Shown here piece by piece: positions 1-10,600 of a stretch of DNA of 64,000 bases; position 1 is the first letter of the stretch; the number at the start of each line of letters is the position of its first letter. A program made the translations under genes and the position numbers. The stretch comes from Petrosia ficiformis (lineage: Eukaryota; Porifera; Demospongiae; Haplosclerida; Petrosiidae), in assembly GCA_947044365.1 (NCBI GenBank), contig OX345641.1, positions 6,160,347 to 6,224,346 on the forward strand, written 5' to 3'. A model generated the notes under the pieces. The model did not search any database. It had not been told where the DNA came from and was given only the letters and a program-made list of their open reading frames with translations.

Positions 1-391
1 TCATAAATATCTTTGTCAAAGGAGAGAACATTATGTCTTTTATATCAATATTAGTGTTCAGATCAACAGCTACTAACCAATTCAATAATGTAACAAAGTA
101 TCCTTGATCAGAAGCCGTTAATTATAAATAAACTATCTTATTAGTTTTCTCAGCTAATATACTTGCCAGTTCATGAACCCATTTCATTTGTACAACTTCT
201 TCAACTGTTCTGATATAGTTCGGATATAGAAATGAGAAAGGAGGTTGAATATCAAACCCAGGTCTTACTGTAGCTGATATGTAGCGATTTACAGTGTGGA
301 CATTTGGAATTAAGAAATAGTCAGCAGAGAAATATCCAATGATTGTTATCAAAATCAAAATTGAGATCAAAAGAACTTTAGTAATCTGCAT
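1..391 (-). pseudogene. Glycosyltransferase (nucleotide-sugar type) copy 1, exon 1, cut by window edge
   Basis: This is the 5' part of exon 1 of a type II membrane glycosyltransferase and reads leftward off the window. It begins at an ATG (389-391) followed by a hydrophobic anchor of about 20 residues, then the conserved segment TVRPGFDIQPPFSF. Compared with the intact copy at 48653-49352 it is nearly identical but broken. A 6-bp insertion around 118-127 adds two codons, one of them TAA, just after NKIVYL. Near position 30-36 one base is missing, which shifts the frame again. The catalytic DLD motif would lie beyond the left edge. The similarity continues about 550 bp upstream, so a segment larger than the exon was duplicated. 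What is seen: frame, lesions and similarity. The family assignment comes from the intact copy. Confidence 0.75.
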
Positions 392-1142
392 TTTCTTCTC
401 GCTGCTATTCTAAAAACATATTAGCAATTTTTGGTGCCCAGCCGCCCACTCACTTTTTCTCGTTAAGGAGTGGACGACTGCGTACGAGACCTTTCATGTA
501 GAAATTCTACAAGCTGCGTATGTCGAGCGACTGTGAATGTACTCTGGGAACTAGTGAATTTGATATTACAAATGATGTGCATACTAACAGTTATACAAGT
601 TATAATGACAAGATACTCTTCTACACTGCAATTGTTTGGATTACAGGACTGGAAATGTGACTAGTTAGCGTAGCCATCCCCTACCTGTACTAATACTCTA
701 ACGCTTGAGTGGGAGGGGCTGGCTACGCGAGACTACTATACTTGAGATGTAAGATGATCAATAAGCTACTATTCATATCAATTATAATCACTAAGCTGTC
801 ATACATTTATTATTAGTCGTTCCATTTAACAATAGCAATCATTTAGCTGTTGCACGGGAGTTACTGGCAGAAGTATGAACTTTATTATAAGAGTATATGG
901 GGGGACTCACTAAAACCAAAAGCGGGAGTTGATCACTTAATACCATGAGCAGGAGTGGGAGTCTATGAACCACACCTATTGATAATGATTTCTTTTAAAT
1001 TTTCATGTTGCAACAATATGCAGTAGATATAATCAGAATAATAAAGCAACAGATACAATTATAATGGATTATAAAGCAACAAATATATAATTATGTATAT
1101 AATGTAACTCAAGATATAAATATAATATATATAAAGCGGTTA
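392..1142. other. Duplicated upstream flank of glycosyltransferase copy 1
   Basis: No gene is recognised. From about 392 to 960 the sequence matches 49353-49880 upstream of the intact glycosyltransferase (shared stretches around 520-660 and 745-890), so the 5' flank was copied with the gene. A degenerate form of the hairpin seen at 49448-49488 begins near 440. A short inverted-repeat element is inserted at 662-735. The rest, from 960 to 1142, is AT-rich and featureless. Confidence 0.6.
662..735. mobile_element. Miniature inverted-repeat element, about 74 bp
   Basis: The ends are imperfect inverted repeats: left TAGTTAGCGTAGCCATCCCC, right (reverse complement) TAGTCTCGCGTAGCCAGCCC. The otherwise similar flank of the intact paralogue (around 49610-49640) lacks this block, so it looks like an insertion after duplication. 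The same terminal motif occurs at 47663, suggesting a repeat family. A clear target-site duplication was not resolved. Confidence 0.5.
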
Positions 1143-1157
1143 GTAGCTAGGTGGAAT

Positions 1158-1553
1158 TCAAACGAATTCAAAACATGTCCAAGACTCAGGAGCAGCTGTT
1201 ACATACCATTTGCCACAAACATCACATTGTATCATCTCTTTGTCATATGACTCTGGCAATAAACAGATACAATACAAAGGAATAACAATGTTTTTGACTG
1301 CACTCCTCTTTAATAGCTGATCTTCTTGCATTCGAAATGGTAACAACTCTTTTCTGTAGAAACAGTCAATGAGATGCCTTCGCATTCTACTGCAGTCAAA
1401 GTTCAAACATGATAGGTCATTTCCAAGTGCTGCATGGTATGCATATGCGATATTGAATACACCACAGACTATATGATTGATTTGTTGTTGAATTGACATT
1501 CTTATCACCATGAGGAGACCATTGCTAGCTAATGCATTGTATATATGTGTCAC
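1158..1553 (-). pseudogene. Ulp1-like (C48) protease C-terminus plus PHD-like zinc finger, relic
   Basis: A 131-codon open stretch resembles the end of Ulp1/SENP-type cysteine proteases that occur in animal transposons. It contains NHIVCGVFNIAYAYHAALGN, where the Cys followed by Gly fits the catalytic 'CG' block, although the usual preceding Asp is Val here. After about 45 residues comes a Cys-rich tail: CICLLPESYDKE, then CDVCGKWY. This fits the first half of a PHD-type finger, but the expected His after WY is Val and the domain ends early at a stop. There is no protease N-terminus or catalytic His/Asp region upstream. I read it as a decayed fragment of a multicopy element rather than a host gene. 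An unrelated zinc-finger exon cannot be excluded. Confidence 0.5.
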
Positions 1554-2359
1554 TTTTACCTCAAGGGATGAAGTAAGATTGCTACTAACAAAACTGTCAT
1601 ACAGTTCTCACCCAATGAAAATCATCTGTGAAGTGGATCTGGATGGTTGAAGGAACAAATGTTGTTGATCAGCGTATCTACAGCTATACACTACATCTGC
1701 TACATTCGTAGCATAACACAATAATATAATTAAAGTATGATGTTATTGTGTATGTAAATTATAAAAGAGAGCTGCAGATAACAGTTATTGTATAAACTAT
1801 ACTCATATGTTACCAAATGCATTTCTTCCATACATCATTACACTCAGTTTCTGATCCTTCCTTACTCCCTCTTCCTCACTCCACATTTCTCTTTATGCAA
1901 CGCTATTCAACTAGAAAACACTACAAAACCCTGCATAGATACTCAGGATTTTAACCTCAGATATATACAGAGGTCTGTGACAAACAGGCATTTCTTGAAG
2001 TAGCAACTACTCTAAGTGAACTAACCGAGGCAAGATGTATGCCGAGATTAACAAATCGCTCATATTACGGGACAATCATAACCAACAAGTTTGAAAATCT
2101 ACCTTTAAAATCTGCACGAGTGAGTATCCACGAAGTTTGGGTAGAGACACACTCACACACTCACTCACTCACTCACAAACCGACTACTATAACCCTCCGC
2201 CTACGCGCTCGGGTTAATTAAGTAATCAAAAATCAATCTGACTCGGCACATAAGCAGATATTACAGCAGGGGTCCAAAGACTGAGACAGGGTTCCAAACG
2301 GGTCATTATGTCCGTTTTCGGTAAACTGATAATATGGTGGGAGGGCCCTGCATACGACA
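1554..2359. other. Intergenic stretch upstream of glycosyltransferase copy 2
   Basis: No gene is recognised. A short ACTC-type tandem run lies at about 2149-2177. The sequence just before 2360 is less AT-rich than its surroundings and would be the promoter or 5' UTR of the plus-strand glycosyltransferase copy, but no TATA box is obvious. Confidence 0.4.
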
Positions 2360-3616
2360 ATGGCAGTTGGCCTTCGCCGGCTTTTCAAGCTATTAATCTG
2401 TTTTGTTATTATAACTGCTGCATATTTGTGTGCTGACCATTTCCTAACTCCTAATGTGCACACTGTAAATCACTACATAGCAACTACAGTAAGACCTGGA
2501 TTTGATATTCGATCTCCTTTCTCATTTCCTGATCCAAAGTACATCAGGCCAGTTGAAGAAGTTGCACGAATGAAATGGGTCCATGAACTTGCAGATATAT
2601 TAGCTAAGAAAACTAACAAGTTTATTTAACATCAGTTGATGAAGGATACTTTGTCACGTTATTGAATTGGTTAGTAGCTGTTGATTTGAACACCAATATT
2701 GATATAAACGACATCATAGTCCTCTCCTTTGACAAGACTACTTATGACATACTTAAAGTGAGGAGCATATCTACAATTTATGTTAAAATGGAAGAACTAA
2801 TAAATCATCATTTTATTCTTCCATGGGCAAGTTCTTTTGTATATTTTTGGGATGTAGGTATCACCCGAATTGCTGTAGTACGACTTATGAACCACTGGGG
2901 TTATGATGTATCTGTAATCGATTTGGATGCTATTCCTCTGAAAGATATATCACCTTTGTTTGAAAAATATTCTGATTCAGATATTGTTGGTTCTCATTCT
3001 TTTGCGAAGATTATGGGAATTTGTTTTGGTTTTGTTTTGTTCAGGAGCACTCCAAGGAATGGTATGTCACAGCAACCAAGCAACATACATAATTGTATAT
3101 AATGAAGTCAGAAAGTTAATATTTTTTATATGTGCTAATATGAGTCATTGTGAATTATTTTTGTAGAAGTGATTACTTATATTGTTTGCATTAATAGAAT
3201 TCATGTGGGAATGTGCTAGCAACGTAACAGGAATAACAGCAAGAAGTGAGCAAAGAAAAATAGCCAGAGTCTTGAATTATCACCTTGGTATAGAATATAC
3301 TGCAGAGAAAAGAGAACATGGTTGTTCACAAACAGTATTGACCAAAAATTGTGACAAGACAGGTATAACAAAAACAGGACTAAAAGTGACTTTAATATCC
3401 TACAAGGCAATCTGCAGACGTTGTCATCCATCACAACGGGACAAATATTATGTTTGGCATAATTTTGCTAAGACACCACAGGAGAAACAAACAACAGCAC
3501 AAAGAGGATCAGTTTGGTTTGTCAGGAAGGACTGGAAATACATTAATGAACATAGTACAGCTACCAGTATCAATTGGATTCGTGAATTTTCCATTCAACA
3601 GTCAACAATTCATTAA
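2360..3616 (+). pseudogene. Glycosyltransferase copy 2, two exons, one frameshift
   Basis: A plus-strand paralogue of the intact minus-strand gene at 41964-49352. Exon 1 is 2360-3061 and exon 2 is 3198-3616, with a canonical GTATGT donor and a TTAATAG acceptor in phase 1. The product would be a type II membrane protein: N-terminal hydrophobic segment, then a nucleotide-diphospho-sugar transferase fold with the metal-binding DxD in VIDLDAIPLKD, then a Cys-rich C-terminal exon starting EFMWEC. Exon 1 lost four bases between 2620 and 2621 relative to the intact copy (ATAG in the codons for K-I-V), which shifts the frame after TNK. Downstream of that, both exons are open and well conserved to a TAA at 3614-3616. 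The intron is only 136 bp against 6.3 kb in the intact gene, and exon 1 is clearly more diverged, so this is an older duplicate. If the 4-base gap were an assembly error the gene would be intact. Confidence 0.75.
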
Positions 3617-3698
3617 ATTAACAATGACTATTGAAAGACTGATTGGTTGTTTCATCTACAAAAATAATTTCAATAATTGTTATTAAATTATATTTTGA

Positions 3699-3963
3699 TT
3701 AGTACAGCTGTAAGGATTTAAATTATAGTACAGTATATGATATTCTATGTCACCTCTATTTATTTATCCACAGGTGTCTAATAGAAGCAGAAGGAATGTT
3801 TTAATTAAGTGATTCCATAGGTTTCCAAACCATATGAGATGTTAGACAGGATAACAATTATAGAACTTCTTTTGATCATAATTATTATTATAATTATTAT
3901 ATCGTATGCAGTCATAATTCACAACTGAATTATAATGTGTACTACTCCTTGCAACTGTACCAA
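3699..3963. mobile_element. MITE, family 'TTAGTACAG' copy A
   Basis: About 265 bp bounded by terminal inverted repeats: TTAGTACAGCTGTAAGGA on the left, and TTGGTACAGTTGCAAGGA when the right end is reverse-complemented. The inside is AT-rich and non-coding. A second copy with longer arms lies at 10024-10294, and a similar single end occurs near 46440. Confidence 0.6.
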
Positions 3964-4359
3964 CTAGTAATTTAACTTAATTTCACTACTAATTGGAGCC
4001 ACAGACTATACTAATTTCTGAGATGTATACTTGTCTGAGGTTATCATTCTCTGATTTTGTGTAGTCATATTACTGTATATATAATGGCAGATACATGGTC
4101 TGCTGACATAAACAAGAATTCAACAGCTAAGCGAAGGAACTCCTACAAACTTCATTTCTGACGATATATCATTGTATGGAGTCTTGTGTTATATATAGCA
4201 GTTACTTGACTTTGTTGTGTACTAAGGTATATGTAAACTAAAGCCAAAAACGACTCATCAACATTAGCATTAAATATCAAAGAATTTTTAGTACATCTGT
4301 GTTTTAGATTAGGAAAATAATAACCATGTTTACAAATATAATGTCCCTGCACCAGCTCC

Positions 4360-4514
4360 ACAAGGTCCTTGTACATTTTATACCCTGACCTAGGTGTTGT
4401 CAGGTTACTTATCAGCTTGCATGTTGCGGCACAAACTGAACTTAGAAGTATGACTCTCTTCTTTCCAACTTCAGTAATCTCATTCACAGCCATGCAGGTA
4501 ATGACTCCAGTCAT
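4360..4514 (-). pseudogene. Ty3/gypsy-like Gag fragment
   Basis: The translated minus strand contains EVGKKRVILLSSVCAATCKL followed by ISNLTTPR and then YKDLVELVQGHY. This matches the pattern of capsid proteins of Ty3/gypsy elements (KRA.LLS..G..TY.LLR.L..P followed by .Y..L...V..HY). The same block, in a different subfamily, is seen in the LTR element at 24331. The reading frame stays open on to 4152 but the similarity fades, and no LTR or pol was found around it. I take it as an isolated old fragment. Confidence 0.45.
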
Positions 4515-4833
4515 TCAGCATACAACAGCCAATCATCTTGTGATGGATCAAACTCTGATAAATATTCATAAGTCACCATATAGGAATGTATATAACCAAT
4601 TCCTCCTCATTGCCAAAATGTTATAACTATCAACTAATGATGAGCTGAGCAATCAAAACTGAGATTCTTATTATGAAAACCTGTATACAGATACATATAG
4701 ACAGGAGTAAGCCAAAGCATACATAAAAGAACAATCAAGATATCTAGACATGGAGACCACTAGCTACTGTGCAATAAAATACAAATTAATTATAATGATA
4801 GAATTGCCTGTTCTCAATGAGATGTAAAGGTTA

Positions 4834-4891
<58 letters not shown>

Positions 4892-5517
4892 GATACATGT
4901 ATGCAGACAGATACAGTCCTCATACATAGATACATGTATATAGATAGAGTGAAAGGTGGTCTTTGCTGATGCATATGCTGTCATCATTGTGTTAACATTG
5001 GTTATATCTGTTTTTTTGTATCAGCAAATTATTTGATTTGTCAGTGAGTTTTGTCAGAGCCAATTACTACCTCTGCAAATATTTTGGTCGCAGGTTTCCA
5101 TGACTTTTCCTCCTCTTGCAATATGTCAGCTCATGAAACAAGTTGTTCCTTCCCATAGGAAAAGGTCTGGCTCACGTGACTAGAAATTTACCAAACAGGA
5201 TATAAAGCTACATTCAGCAAATTTTAAAAGTTTTTCCACCAATTTTTTTTGGATGTGAAAAACAGGTCATACCCTATTACATGTGCAGACACATAATTGC
5301 CTCTAGCCCATCCTTAATGCTCCACACTAATCTAACATTATTTAATAATTAGTAGGCCATAATTATTATTAAATTTGCAATAACTATAATTACATCTTCA
5401 CTATGTTCCACGTCTTGACTAGTTACTACACAATAGTGCTAACGGCGCTGGCCTCGTTATTGCTCCACCCTGTGCGCACCCACATGCTAATGATGTAACG
5501 CCCCGAAAGCTTAACTA
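4515..5517. other. Intergenic region with AC microsatellite, upstream of epimerase gene
   Basis: No gene is recognised. It contains the (AC)n run at 4836-4885 and AT-rich sequence. The last about 80 bp before 5518 are relatively GC-rich and probably hold the epimerase promoter and 5' UTR, but no core promoter element is obvious. Confidence 0.4.
4836..4885. repeat. (AC)n microsatellite
   Basis: An uninterrupted dinucleotide run of about 25 units. Confidence 0.97.
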
Positions 5518-7650
5518 ATGAGGACTGTTAAAAGGGTTTTGATTCTTTTGGTTGTCTTATATGCAACAGCAGCTGGAAGAAAAGAAGGTGAGTGTTTACA
5601 ACAATTTTTGTGCCCCTAATTATCCTAGCCTGTGATCTTTATTCATAATTTTTATTATATATATTATATATATATAATTATATGTATATATATATATACA
5701 TATATATATATGTGGCTGAGGATAGTTCCTCTGGTGAGGCTGTGTTAGTGATCATTGGCACCGAGATGTTGTTTTTCCCTCAACAAACAGATTCCTGATA
5801 AATTTTAGTGATGGGTGATATATCAATATATTATCGATATAAACGGGTATTGTGAGCACACCCATTTATGAATACTAAATAACTAATTTAAATGTAAATT
5901 AATAACTACTACTTGCTACAAAATGTAGCTCGTATTTACCTTTCGACTGTTGCCATGTCAGTACCCTCTGAAAGGTTGTTCAGTAAGGCAGGTTAACTAA
6001 TATCAGCTAGAAGGAATAGGATAAAGGTGAAGAATGTGGACATGATGCTGTTTTTGAATAAATATTGTTGAGTGTTGACCTTTTTTTAAACTGCTATAAA
6101 CAAAACATTAAAAAGGGGCATGCTTGGGGTGTGGCTTAATATTGTATCGATATCATCAATAAATGCCTAATATCGCCCATCACTAATAAATTACACTTCC
6201 TCAATGAAGATATTTCAAATTGATTGTACTTCTCATTGTATAATTAAAATAATTATAATACCAGTGGGAGGAGGTGGCTATGTGGAACTACCTTTTGCCG
6301 GAATCAATGTCCTTTATTCCTAACACTGTTTCTGTTTGTAGTTTACTATTACATGCACATGTATTATATTATTATTATATTATATGTATACATGCTTGGA
6401 TACTTGTACATGCTTGTATAAGAATTATATATACACGTATCTATATCTTGTATTCCCAATTTCCCACTACCATAATAATCATTTATTATTGTTACATGTA
6501 CATGTATATATACAAAATATAGTACAATGATGGTTTAATAGAGGAGGGAGGTGGTCTTCAATAACCAGCCTAAGATGTTACAAACACACTCCACCCCTCC
6601 TGCATTCCTCTCTAACCATCAATTTTATTTCATCTCAATGTGTTACATTGTATATGTTTGTTGATATTCCTATAGTGCTAATAACTGGTAGTGCTGGTTT
6701 CATTGGTTTTCATACTGCACTGAGGCTTATAGAAACAGGAGATGCTCACATCACTGCAGTGGACAGCTTCAATGATCACTATGATGTGAATCTTAAGAAA
6801 GCAAGAGCTGCTGTGTTACAAGAGAAAGGTACACTTAATATTTACAGTAGCCCGCTTTTCTAACAGGAATTTTAATCAATGCCTAGATTGTCTCAAGAAT
6901 GTTTGTTATGCAGAAAGATAGGCTTCATATTTATAAATTATAACTTTATTATACATTATGAAAATTAATAAATGTAGTGATGTATAGACCTCTTTCTACC
7001 ATGGTATAGGTAAAGAGCACATGGAGTGAATTACTACATGTAATTTACATACATGTACCACTGTAGTGAGGGCAGCATGGCGTTAATTATTTCACTGCAG
7101 TTGACTAAAGGGAGAAAGAGATAGCTAGATTCAATTGCCTGACATTTTTTCTCTGATAAAATAAATGTTTATACAACTGCACGCGAAAAAATGGAAATCA
7201 CTCTGCAGAGGCACTTGCTACACACTTTATGTGTATATACCGTACATGTACATTTACATGTACTTATAAATTTAATTAAATTTGGCCAAATTAAAGATGG
7301 TGTTGCTAGAGGTGTATCCTTGCTTATATAATGTTAATGTAGTTATTATTTGCCCAAGATGGCCTTTCTACTGTCTTACATGTATATTGTACATGTATGT
7401 GACTATGTGTACAGTATATTCTTAGGTTTGGTGTTGGTGTCTTTGGTGGTTTCATTACCCCGGCCTTCACCTAATGCCTAGTGTCAAGTTAGCCTGTTCA
7501 TACAGGCATATGAGATGTTTGATTCGGACCCTGCCAGCTGAGCTACCTTTGTAGCTGAGTTGGTAGAGAATCTGTCCGGAGTACAGAGTGTTGTGGGTTC
7601 GAATCCCACCTGAGGCAAGTCTCATTTTCATTTTTCCATTGCCTGAGGTG

Positions 7651-7685
<35 letters not shown>

Positions 7686-10600
7686 ACATCTCTGATAACA
7701 TCATGTATTCATTGCTAGGCTTAAAGTTACCATTGACTATTGAATGTACATGTACATGTATTTTAATTGAGTGGTGCAGTCTCATGAAATATAGCTTTGA
7801 TTCCAAATCTACACTATACTACATACTATAATTATACATTTGGTTAGTACAGTTAAGATTATTTCTAATTATTACATTAACTAGTTTGATAGCCAAAACT
7901 AGACCCTTGATTGAGGTATCAATGGACTGAGAGTGACAAAATAATGACTCAAGGAATTCTCCAGCGATGTCTGGTTTGAAATTCATAATGTCTCACTGTT
8001 TCTGTCATTTGGTACTGATTATGATTTGAGTACAATTAAACATATTAAGTTATTAACATAGAGCTCATATTGTTAGATGATCATTCCTAGTGTGGCACTA
8101 CATATGGTTATAACATTACATGTACATGTACATTCAATAGTCAACAGTTAAACCCACATATAGTCATAACTATTATATTATAGTAAGGTTCCACTGATAT
8201 TGTATTTAATATTTCCAATACCTGATTATAAATTAACATAACCAATACTGATACTGATACTGATAATAACTATTAACTGATTGATAATTTATAATTGTTT
8301 GTATATACAGTACCTGACATTATTAAGTTTACATACTATCACTGTACTTCCATTGACTGCAGTGTACATTGTGAGTAAAGTACACTATACTTCAAATGTA
8401 CTACACAGTATTACACCTTAGTACTATGCTATCACATACAAATGTCAGGGTAATTCACACATTACTATGATTAGAGTACAAAGTAGTACTATAGTACTAC
8501 TGAGAAGTACAATTGACTTTCACCTTATTAAAGTGTAGCTCCCAACATAGTACATGTATGTAAACTTAATAAAGTCAGGTACCGTACTTGGGCATCACTC
8601 TTGAACATACCCAACTCTTGAACACACCCATCTTAAATTAATATTAATTCAAGATGGGTGTGTTCAAGTGACCATGTGGATCACTATTGGTTATTGACAC
8701 ACTACCGATACCAATACAATAGAAAAGCATAGTATTGGGACTGATACCAATTCCTGTACATGTACATGTATCAGTAGAACCTTACATTAAAGTATATGTA
8801 CATGTACATCAAAGTTGATCAAACATAGTGCATAAATGAATGTAGGCTTTCCTTATTCAAACATTTGCTATAATTATTAGCAAATGAGCATCTGCAATTA
8901 ATGGTAGCTCATTAAATACATGTATGCATGTTGAGTAGCTATGAGTTTTCAATCATAATAATTATAGATTTTAACTTACATGTACATGTGCATGTACATG
9001 CAAATTCATGTGCCTAGCATGCTAACAAAAGGCGTAGAAACAATTAACAGACAACAAGCAGACACAATGGCTTAAAACACAGCCACAAAGGTCTTAGAAA
9101 ATAATAAAACAGCCACCCTGGCTTAGAAGAATAACAGTCAATTATAGTAGCTGAGAAAAATAACGATCAGCCACCATGGCTTAGAAAATAAGCAGCCAGA
9201 ATGGCTTAGAAAATTCGAAATAAAAAAAAGGGGGGGGGGGGACACTGAATGCCCAGTCTTGAGAACTGGGAATGGTAGGATAAAGATCAAAATGTTATGG
9301 AACTCCACCTAATCAGTAAATGTTTACAAACTTGTATTTCATTTAGGTGTGACAGTTAATGTTGGTGATCTGTGTAATGAACAAATGGTAGAATATTTAT
9401 TTGAAAAAACTAAATTTGATGTTGTTATACATTTGGCTGCTGAAGATGGTGCTGCACAATCTCTCAAAGATCCCATCAAGTTTGTCACAGCTAACAAACA
9501 GTGTCTTCTAAGTCTGTTAGAAGTATTAAAGAATCACACAGTAAGTACATGTACATCTATATACATGTATATATATATTAGGGCTGGGAAAAAGGTTCCA
9601 ATCTTCAAACCTTTGTCCGTTTGCTACGCATTGAAAGCTAAGTTTCTCCCCTCAAAGCTTCGTTGCAATGCCCACTTTAATAATGTTTGCACATGCACTC
9701 TTGTGCAATATAAATGTGTGATCAATAATGTGGCTGTGTTCAACATTGATAAAAAGTGTGAACCTTCGAATATTTATTTGTTTTTGCTGATGAAGCTTCA
9801 AATGTTGTTTTCCTATCTTCGTCCCAGCCTTATATACATTTAAAACATGTTGTATGGGTAATTCAGAGTTGGGGTCTGTTACAAAGACATGATTACAATT
9901 ACAATTATCATTAGAAAGTCATGATTATAATTAGGATTACAATTACATGCATTTTGTGTCTTGGGAATAGGAAATGAACAACTACAGTATATATCAATAA
10001 TATGTCTGCAAAAAAACTAGATAAATAACTAATTTAGTGGTTAGTACAGTTGCAAGGATTTAACAATTAGTTGGCTGTTCAGTATACATACACCTGTCTA
10101 CTCATATTTCATGTCAAAGATTTAGTATAATTTATACTAAAGTACATGCCATCAAAAAGGTTTATAAACCCACAAACACATAATTTAATTTATACCTTCC
10201 AATACTTGGTGTACATTATGTTATAATGACAATCTAAATTGAAACTCATGCTATTCCTTGCAACTGTACTAACCAATAAAATGGTTATTTTAACTGCAAC
10301 AGTAATTATCTTAGTTCTACTGTCAGTATACATGTAGTATACTGTGGTGTTCAATTGACAGGTGCTCCAATTAGTGTCAAAATTATTGATGAACTACTGT
10401 AATTCTGGAAATGAAACTCCTGAGTAATTACTGTACTGTATGGTGACTTTTTATTGACATAAACTATATTACATCTTGTACATTATCCTTCTCCTTATCT
10501 ATGAAATGTCTTCATTTAACTTGAACTAATTTAAACCTTACATACACATTTATGTACATGTACAATTAATTATTGTGTTCTTTTTTTTAATCTTCTCTCC

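Larger units (their letters stand above)
8183..8785. mobile_element. MITE with nested second MITE (epimerase intron 2)
   Basis: The outer ends are inverted repeats: GTAAGGTTCCACTGATA at 8183 and, reverse-complemented, GTAAGGTTCTACTGATA at 8785. The interior is non-coding, with short repeats of ATACTG type. A complete mariner-type miniature element lies inside at 8308-8584, and a perfect 18-bp inverted repeat at 8617-8668. The outer element must be older than the inner one. Confidence 0.6.

Noticed and set aside
7545..7616. A functional tRNA gene (anticodon GGA)
   Set aside because: Acceptor stem does not pair, D-stem is weak and U33 is replaced by C; tRNA-derived repeat is the better reading.
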